Source of the DNA: a virus
Direction: 5' to 3' (one strand)
DNA: 24,773 nt
IMG/VR virus record: IMGVR_UViG_3300009183_000346
Span: 1 to 24,773 of that record
The translations under genes and the position numbers were made by a program. Below, one piece after another: positions 21,145 through 24,773 of this stretch (position 1 is its first letter; the number at the start of each line of letters is the position of its first letter). The notes beneath the pieces were generated by a model. It did not search any database. It had not been told where the DNA came from and saw only the letters and a list, made by a program, of their open reading frames with translations.

Positions 21145-21411
21145 ATGCAAGAACAGCCTACGTTCAGTCTTTGGCTAGTAGTGAAACGCTCTATCGCCTT
21201 ATTGATAGGTTTAGTTTTACTGCCGGTCATCATCGTGCTTGCAATATTGTCAGTAAGTTTGTCAATCATAGGTATAGTGATTGCAGAAACTGGAAAACTT
21301 CTGCTTGTGCCGGTAAATGACATTACTTGTGCTATTTTTGCTCCGAATCAAAATACTATCTTCAGAGTCGATAGCGATAACGATATCAAAGAAGACGCAG
21401 AAGACGAGTAG
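21145..21411 (+). CDS. Small membrane protein (88 aa)
   Basis: 88 residues. A long hydrophobic region at ~9-50 (VVKRSIALLIGLVLLPVIIV, then LAILSVSLSIIGIVIAET) probably forms two helices, and the C-terminus is highly acidic (DSDNDIKEDAEDE). AAAGGGG precedes the ATG. The gene lies at the start of the accessory region. Superinfection exclusion or membrane sensing is possible; nothing is recognised. Confidence 0.65.
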   Translation: MQEQPTFSLWLVVKRSIALLIGLVLLPVIIVLAILSVSLSIIGIVIAETGKLLLVPVNDITCAIFAPNQNTIFRVDSDNDIKEDAEDE

Positions 21412-21426
21412 TTCTATATATGAATG

Positions 21427-21463
21427 CCCCGCACTATGTGGTTTATTGGCTGCAAGTGCGGGG
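21427..21463 (+). terminator. Probable terminator with large loop
   Basis: CCCCGCACT (21427-21435) and AGTGCGGGG (21455-21463) form a perfect 9-bp GC-rich stem with a 19-nt loop, followed by TGTTTTC. It lies after the small membrane protein and before the first Tad2-like gene. Confidence 0.6.
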
Positions 21464-21508
21464 TGTTTTCGTCTCTCTCTGTCATAGAATAGTCTTTGGA
21501 GAAATCAC

Positions 21509-21820
21509 ATGACATTCAGCGAAATTACTAAGTACGTAACTGAGGGCAGAACTGTATATAGAACGTCAACACCAGAAGAACTTTACTTCATATTTTCTGG
21601 TCGCATAGCGAACGTTGTTCTGTTTACAGCAGAGACTGAGTATCTGCCTGAGCCGGGTCTTGGTTACTGTGCTTACACGCAAGACGCAGATGGGATGGAA
21701 TACAAGATTCTCTCCGACTGGCAACTATCAGCGGAAATGCTTTTAGCCGAAGACTGGGAAATCGTGCCAGAGATGCTCCTTGAATGGGGTGGAGAAGACA
21801 AGTCAAAGCTTGAACAATGA
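21509..21820 (+). CDS. Tad2-like (DUF2829-type) protein, array copy 1
   Basis: 103 residues. The start MTFSEITKYVTEGRTVYR follows the array pattern (M-T-x-x-E, Gly13), and the end LLAEDWEIVPEM matches the closing LLAEDWEV-type segment of Tad2/DUF2829 proteins. The central region is mainly strands. GGAG lies seven bases before the ATG. Known Tad2 proteins form oligomers that bind and sequester the cyclic ADP-ribose signal of Thoeris and related cyclic nucleotides. The ligand of this copy cannot be inferred. It overlaps the next gene by four bases. Confidence 0.55.
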   Translation: MTFSEITKYVTEGRTVYRTSTPEELYFIFSGRIANVVLFTAETEYLPEPGLGYCAYTQDADGMEYKILSDWQLSAEMLLAEDWEIVPEMLLEWGGEDKSKLEQ

Positions 21821-22449
21821 CAATACATGACATACTGATTCCACTTGAGTTGGGATTGTTTTGTAGGCGGAAATCAGAGCCAGAATACTACTACTTTGTA
21901 TATGATGGCAAAAACTATAACCGTCAAGTCGGGCTTGCACCAGAAGATGGACGACCAGCACTAGGTAAGGGATATAAGATATCCGCATATCCAGTGTTGC
22001 TTGATGGCTACAACGGATACAGCCTTGAAGACTGGGAGCCATCGGAATATGACACCATCCAGATAGATTGGGAAGTTCCAGCCATAGACATGGTTCTTCC
22101 TGATGCACCGGTTGAAACTCAAGTAGAAGAGAAAAAACAACTAAAGCGTTTAGACGTATCGAAGCCAATACTCAAACGACCAGAACGTCAAGTTGAGCCT
22201 GATTCAGGTATCGACTTTGACACTTCTCTCATACACATCAAGCATGGCGGGATAATTGAAGCACCAATTTATGGTGATGGTGATGTGCTGGCTAAGCAGT
22301 ACTACCTCTTCAATTTGCAGACACTGATGACACGAAACCGCCTCTACGATAAAAAGTACACGCCTTGGGTTGCATACACATGGGTTGATTCAGATTTCAC
22401 GTGTATGAACTATAGGCTACTTGCAGCAAAGGACAGAAATGACACCTAA
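21817..22449 (+). CDS. Extended Tad2-like protein, array copy 2
   Basis: 210 residues, about twice a Tad2. Residues 1-~90 fit the array pattern: MTIHDILIPLELGLFCRRK (Gly13), EYYYFVYDG, then GYSLEDWEPSEYDTIQIDWEVPA. A charged linker (~100-130, with VETQVEEKKQ and KRPERQ) joins a second region of ~80 residues (IEAPIYGDGDVL...TPWVAYTWVD...NYRLLAAKD) that could be a divergent second module but lacks the Gly13 start. The start overlaps the previous stop (ATGA) and the end overlaps the next gene by 11 bases. Confidence 0.45.
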   Translation: MTIHDILIPLELGLFCRRKSEPEYYYFVYDGKNYNRQVGLAPEDGRPALGKGYKISAYPVLLDGYNGYSLEDWEPSEYDTIQIDWEVPAIDMVLPDAPVETQVEEKKQLKRLDVSKPILKRPERQVEPDSGIDFDTSLIHIKHGGIIEAPIYGDGDVLAKQYYLFNLQTLMTRNRLYDKKYTPWVAYTWVDSDFTCMNYRLLAAKDRNDT

Positions 22450-22672
22450 GAAACGTTACTACTATTTCATTAAAGCAACGGGCTACAATGACGAAAAAGC
22501 GTACACGATGACCACGAAAGCCAAGTACCAGATATGCGAACTGATAAAAAAGGGCATCTCTCCGGTAACTGTGTACAGAGCTGATGTCACTGACTTAGAG
22601 AATCTAGAGCAGGTTGCTGTTTGCGATGAGAAGTGGTGGGCTGATTACTTGCAAGGGAAACGTGGATGGTGA
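22439..22672 (+). CDS. Small uncharacterised protein (77 aa)
   Basis: 77 residues from MTPKKRYYYF at 22439, inside the end of the previous gene. It is basic and aromatic at the start, with a helix (TTKAKYQICELIKKG), then VYRADVTDLENLEQVAV and a C-terminal WWADYLQGKRGW. It does not fit the Tad2-like pattern. It is coupled to both neighbours and so part of the same message. Confidence 0.6.
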   Translation: MTPKKRYYYFIKATGYNDEKAYTMTTKAKYQICELIKKGISPVTVYRADVTDLENLEQVAVCDEKWWADYLQGKRGW

Positions 22673-23055
22673 TTACACTCCTAACAACTGGTCAAAAAGA
22701 CGAGATGAAGACTGCATTTACAGAGGAAGTCGTTGCAGTGCTGCATACAAATACAGAGACTACTGCTGAGCTTTACTTCGGTGACTACTCTTGTGTGGTC
22801 ACTAAATCATATGTCACAGACATTGAATCGGATGACCGGAACTGGGAAGAGGGAATCATCAAGTACAAACTTATCTATGACAATGGACATATGGAGTCAG
22901 ATATGTCTGGTCGGTTCGTAGGTAAGTATCTGGCGCACATGGCAAATCCGGAAGTCTACGTACAAGAGAAGTTTGACTGGATTTACACTAGGCTCATAAA
23001 CAAGATTCTGACGAGTGCTGACTGTTGCCAGCATTACGACGAACTAGATTATTAA
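22666..23055 (+). CDS. Uncharacterised protein (129 aa)
   Basis: 129 residues starting MVITLLTTGQKDEMK, with strand-rich segments (VVAVLHTNTETTAELYFGDY, KYKLIYDNGHMES) and an acidic C-terminus (HYDELDY). It overlaps the previous stop by seven bases. No family is recognised and the Gly13 pattern is absent. It is the last gene before an internal leaderless promoter. Confidence 0.6.
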   Translation: MVITLLTTGQKDEMKTAFTEEVVAVLHTNTETTAELYFGDYSCVVTKSYVTDIESDDRNWEEGIIKYKLIYDNGHMESDMSGRFVGKYLAHMANPEVYVQEKFDWIYTRLINKILTSADCCQHYDELDY

Positions 23056-23058
23056 TAG

Positions 23059-23087
23059 TTGACAAACTTCATGTAAAGTGGTAAAAC
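23059..23087 (+). promoter_or_regulatory. Leaderless promoter for the membrane-protein gene
   Basis: TTGACA at 23059-23064, a 17-bp spacer, and TAAAAC at 23082-23087, followed by six bases and the ATG at 23094. The spacer contains ATGTAAAGTG, which is also present at the 24505 promoter, suggesting a duplicated promoter. Confidence 0.7.
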
Positions 23088-23093
23088 ACTTAC

Positions 23094-23366
23094 ATGCAAC
23101 AAAACAACAACAACAATACACCGCTCTGGTTCATAGGTGGATTACTACTTGGTGGTACCAACCTTGCATCATCGGTGTTTTTGCTTTTCGGACTTATCTG
23201 TGCCGTATTTGTATTCATGCTTGGCTCATTTCTGAGTGCACTAACATTTGCTATCGTTACGCACTGGAAATCGCTTCTACTGTATGTTGTCATTGGCCTT
23301 ATCTTTGCGTTCCTTGGTCACATCTACATGCTTGAGGAAAAGAAGAAACATGAAAATAAAGGCTAA
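23094..23366 (+). CDS. Small integral membrane protein (90 aa)
   Basis: 90 residues. An Asn-rich N-terminus (MQQNNNNNT) is followed by three hydrophobic segments at about 10-28, 29-52 and 58-76 (LLLYVVIGLIFAFLGHIYML) and a Lys/Glu-rich tail (EEKKKHENKG). The ATG is six bases after a -10 with no ribosome-binding site, so translation should be leaderless. It is embedded in the anti-defence-like array. Function is unknown; membrane location would suit exclusion or an immunity-sensing role. Confidence 0.7.
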   Translation: MQQNNNNNTPLWFIGGLLLGGTNLASSVFLLFGLICAVFVFMLGSFLSALTFAIVTHWKSLLLYVVIGLIFAFLGHIYMLEEKKKHENKG

Positions 23367-23685
23367 TTACCTTGCACTTGAGTGCGACCAATATACGGCT
23401 TGCCATATGTTAGTTATGCTTTATCAGGGAAGCGTTGAGTCTGAGTATATTAGGCTGACTATCACTGACATACTATCCAACGATGTTGGGTTGGCTCCAC
23501 TTGAACTCTACCCAGTCATCGATGATGAAAAAGAACTGTACACAGTACGAATGAGACTGCGTGGAGTGGAAGAAATCAAGAACTATCCATACACACAGAT
23601 GAATAAGATGTTGAACAACAGACTTATCCCGTTCTGGATGACTGAGATTGACAAGTGCGTAGAGTCGATGAAGGGGCTAAACTGA
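23350..23685 (+). CDS. Uncharacterised protein (111 aa)
   Basis: 111 residues from MKIKANYLALECDQY at 23350, overlapping the end of the membrane-protein gene by 17 bases. It is mixed alpha/beta (YIRLTITDILSNDVG, ELYTVRMRLRGVEEIKNY, KMLNNRLIPFWM). It does not fit the Tad2-like pattern. Its stop overlaps the next start. Confidence 0.6.
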   Translation: MKIKANYLALECDQYTACHMLVMLYQGSVESEYIRLTITDILSNDVGLAPLELYPVIDDEKELYTVRMRLRGVEEIKNYPYTQMNKMLNNRLIPFWMTEIDKCVESMKGLN

Positions 23686-23924
23686 TGACTCTGGAAGAGG
23701 CGTTGTTTTGGTTGCGGGATGGAAAACTAGTTGTATCCAAAAAGATGATGATGCGGTTCCGTATGGAAAAGCGACCGGTATTACTTGGCGGAAGGCAGAA
23801 GCAGTACTGGTTTATTGATTTCCAGCATTGTGGAACGAAATTTCCAGAGGAGTGGATACGATGGCACAGTGCCAACGATGACTTCTTTGATTTGATAAAC
23901 GATGATACTTGGGAGTTGGAATGA
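23685..23924 (+). CDS. Tad2-like (DUF2829-type) protein, array copy 3
   Basis: 79 residues: MTLEEALFWLRDGKLVVSK (Gly13), then a basic middle (MMMRFRMEKRPVLLGGRQK) and EEWIRWHSANDD...INDDTWELE. The beginning is close to the classic M-x-F-x-E-A-L-x-x-L-x-x-G-K start of DUF2829, and it closes with a DxTWELE segment. AAGGGG lies eight bases upstream of the ATG, which overlaps the preceding TGA. Confidence 0.5.
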   Translation: MTLEEALFWLRDGKLVVSKKMMMRFRMEKRPVLLGGRQKQYWFIDFQHCGTKFPEEWIRWHSANDDFFDLINDDTWELE

Positions 23925-24112
23925 CTATTGCAGAACTAATGCCACAACTAGAAGAAGGGCTTGTCATAAAGACAGCCACACATAGACTCAGGAAGGGACG
24001 TGTTTCCTATGAGTGGACTAACATTGGCTTGCCAGATATCTGGTGGCCATTCTTGTGTCCATTGTCAATGGTAGACATAACAACTGACTGGGAAGTAGAG
24101 GAAACAATATGA
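23921..24112 (+). CDS. Tad2-like (DUF2829-type) protein, array copy 4
   Basis: 63 residues: MTIAELMPQLEEGLVIKT (Gly13), a central YEWTNIGLPDIWWPF, and MVDITTDWEVEETI at the end, which fits the DWEV closure. It is shorter than usual. The ATG overlaps the previous stop (ATGA). Confidence 0.5.
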   Translation: MTIAELMPQLEEGLVIKTATHRLRKGRVSYEWTNIGLPDIWWPFLCPLSMVDITTDWEVEETI

Positions 24113-24384
24113 CGTTCACTGAATCTTTGGCTCACTTACTGAAAGGTGAAGTCATGAGGCGTTACGAAGATAACGTAGAGTATAGATTTTGGTTCAACAA
24201 AGAAACACGTACGGGTATGTGTGAGTACCATGCAGACAAATTTGCGAGCATGTGGTACATCAGCATTGAAGATATCCTTGATGAGAGCTGGGACTTTGCT
24301 ATCCCAGAAGACAAAGAGCGCATCCTAAACAAGTACTCTGATGCATCAAAATATATCCTTGGTTCACGTATTACTAAACGATAG
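24109..24384 (+). CDS. Tad2-like (DUF2829-type) protein, array copy 5
   Basis: 91 residues: MTFTESLAHLLKGEVMRRYED (Gly13), YRFWFNKETRTGMCEYHADK, WYISIEDILDESWDFAIPE, then a helical C-terminal extension (KERILNKYSDASKYILGSRI). GAGGAAA precedes the ATG, which overlaps the previous TGA. The DILDESWDF segment corresponds to the DLLAEDWE-type motif. It is the last gene before the tRNA. Confidence 0.55.
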   Translation: MTFTESLAHLLKGEVMRRYEDNVEYRFWFNKETRTGMCEYHADKFASMWYISIEDILDESWDFAIPEDKERILNKYSDASKYILGSRITKR

Positions 24385-24391
24385 TTATTTA

Positions 24392-24463
24392 GGCTCTATA
24401 AGTAAAAGGTCATACTAGGGGACTCATAATCCCTCTTTGATAGTTCAAGTCTATCTGGAGCCA
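24392..24463 (+). tRNA. tRNA-Met (anticodon CAT)
   Basis: A complete 72-nt cloverleaf. Acceptor GGCTCTA pairs with TGGAGCC (one G-T), D-arm AGTA/TACT with GG in the loop, anticodon arm GGGGA/TCCCT (one G-T) with loop CTCATAA, four-base variable loop, T-arm GATAG/CTATC with loop TTCAAGT, and discriminator A. CCA is not encoded. The first acceptor pair is G-C, so it is not a bacterial initiator. The CAT anticodon and CTCATAA loop fit elongator Met, with a lysidine-modified tRNA-Ile as the alternative. Confidence 0.92.
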
Positions 24464-24470
24464 CTAACAT

Positions 24471-24494
24471 AAAGCACCTCACTGGTGCTTTTTT
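24471..24494 (+). terminator. Rho-independent terminator after the tRNA
   Basis: AAAGCACC and GGTGCTTT enclose a TCACT loop, followed by a T-tract. It should end the transcript of the array upstream and the tRNA. A new leaderless promoter follows immediately. Confidence 0.85.
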
Positions 24495-24504
24495 CTTTTT
24501 ACTA

Positions 24505-24533
24505 TTGACAAACATTTAATCTTGATGTAAAGT
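24505..24533 (+). promoter_or_regulatory. Leaderless promoter for array copy 6
   Basis: TTGACA at 24505-24510, a 17-bp spacer, and TAAAGT at 24528-24533, followed by six bases and the ATG at 24540. There is no ribosome-binding site. It is very similar to the 23059 promoter. Confidence 0.75.
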
Positions 24534-24539
24534 GAACAT

Positions 24540-24731
24540 ATGAAATTCACTGATGTAGTTAATGCATTGATAGCCGGAAAGCGGGTCAGGCGAGCAGCTT
24601 GGCATCGAGTAGGCAGTTATATAACGTGTGATTTCGAGCAGATGACTATGTACGTCGGTGGAGTTGTCAGTGCATTTAGCCCAAACAAAGTTTCATTAAT
24701 TGCTGATGATTGGGAGGTGCTAGATGACTAG
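24540..24731 (+). CDS. Tad2-like (DUF2829-type) protein, array copy 6
   Basis: 63 residues and the best match in the array: MKFTDVVNALIAGKRVRRAAW (Gly13, V-R-R-A-x-W as in DUF2829), YITCDFEQMTMYVGGV, and SLIADDWEVLDD, equivalent to DLLAEDWEVV. It has its own promoter with no leader. It is shorter than typical members (~90 residues), lacking much of the middle loop. Known relatives sequester cyclic nucleotide immune signals; this copy's ligand is unknown. Confidence 0.65.
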   Translation: MKFTDVVNALIAGKRVRRAAWHRVGSYITCDFEQMTMYVGGVVSAFSPNKVSLIADDWEVLDD

Positions 24732-24773
24732 TCAAGAGCTGGTTGATGCTTTACTTGACGGTAAAACTTTGAC
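24724..24773 (+). CDS. Tad2-like protein, array copy 7 (partial at right edge)
   Basis: Only 16 residues are in the window: MTSQELVDALLDGKTL, which again gives M-T-x-x-E and Gly13. GGGAGGT lies six bases before the ATG, which overlaps the end of copy 6. The array therefore continues beyond the window. Confidence 0.5.
   Translation, partial: MTSQELVDALLDGKTL

Noticed and set aside
21427-21463. GC-rich hairpin with large loop considered as a tRNA or riboswitch
   Set aside because: There are no D, anticodon or T arms and no conserved riboswitch core. A stem followed by a short T-run fits a terminator better.
1-24773. CRISPR array, transposase, insertion sequence or long direct repeat
   Set aside because: No regularly spaced repeats, terminal inverted repeats or transposase motifs were found on reading through the window; the short repeats found are promoter, hairpin or operator-like.

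Overview
This window looks like part of a double-stranded DNA tailed-phage genome (HK97-type head). It holds a complete head-assembly block, a terminase pair and a recombination/nucleotide-metabolism set, followed by a run of small accessory genes. I see no integrase, excision or repressor module, so a temperate lifestyle is not supported by what is visible. The host is probably a bacterium with a standard sigma-70-type promoter (TTGACA, 17-bp spacer, TAnnnT). Several promoters sit so close to the start codon that the mRNAs should be leaderless. Leaderless mRNA is frequent in Actinobacteria, so a moderate-GC actinobacterial host is a reasonable guess, not a demonstration.

Layout. (1) 8.7 kb down to 0 on the minus strand: small ORF, HK97 portal with an extra C-terminal module, MuF/VG15-like minor head protein, S78 prohead protease with a Tudor-like insert and acidic tail, major capsid protein, probable decoration protein, head-tail connector, strong terminator, head-closure protein, then four small membrane proteins (holin/lysis candidates) and a partial gene at the left edge. 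Perfect hairpins separate the capsid, decoration and connector genes. (2) 8.7-12.7 kb on the plus strand: two unknown genes, a membrane-anchored protein, ParB-like protein, small terminase and large terminase, driven by two closely spaced promoters. (3) 16.0-12.7 kb on the minus strand: ssDNA-annealing-like protein, HTH/AT-hook protein, VRR-NUC nuclease, ThyX, staphylococcal-nuclease-like protein, a replisome-organiser-like protein and a small protein whose stop codon overlaps that of the large terminase. (4) 16.0-16.4 kb: a 377-bp non-coding, palindrome-rich AT-rich region with divergent promoters, a candidate origin or control region. (5) 16.4-19.1 kb on the plus strand: SSB, an unknown gene, a beta-helix/AT-hook protein, an unknown gene and an MT-A70 methyltransferase, ending at a bidirectional terminator. 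(6) 20.8-19.1 kb on the minus strand: two unknown genes, YqaJ exonuclease and an unknown gene. (7) 20.9-24.8 kb on the plus strand: small accessory genes, a tRNA-Met(CAT), and at least seven proteins sharing one pattern (start M-[TK]-x-x-[D/E], Gly at residue 13, and in all six complete copies a W-[E/D/x] segment near the end). I read them as divergent Tad2-like (formerly DUF2829) proteins. The array runs off the right edge.

How it fits together: the YqaJ exonuclease, annealing protein, SSB, VRR-NUC and SNase form a recombination/host-DNA processing set, ThyX supplies dTMP, and MT-A70 probably modifies phage DNA. The right-hand array is the most novel part. Tad2 proteins are known to sequester cyclic nucleotide signals of bacterial immunity (Thoeris, CBASS), so a tandem set of divergent members could be a multi-ligand anti-defence locus.
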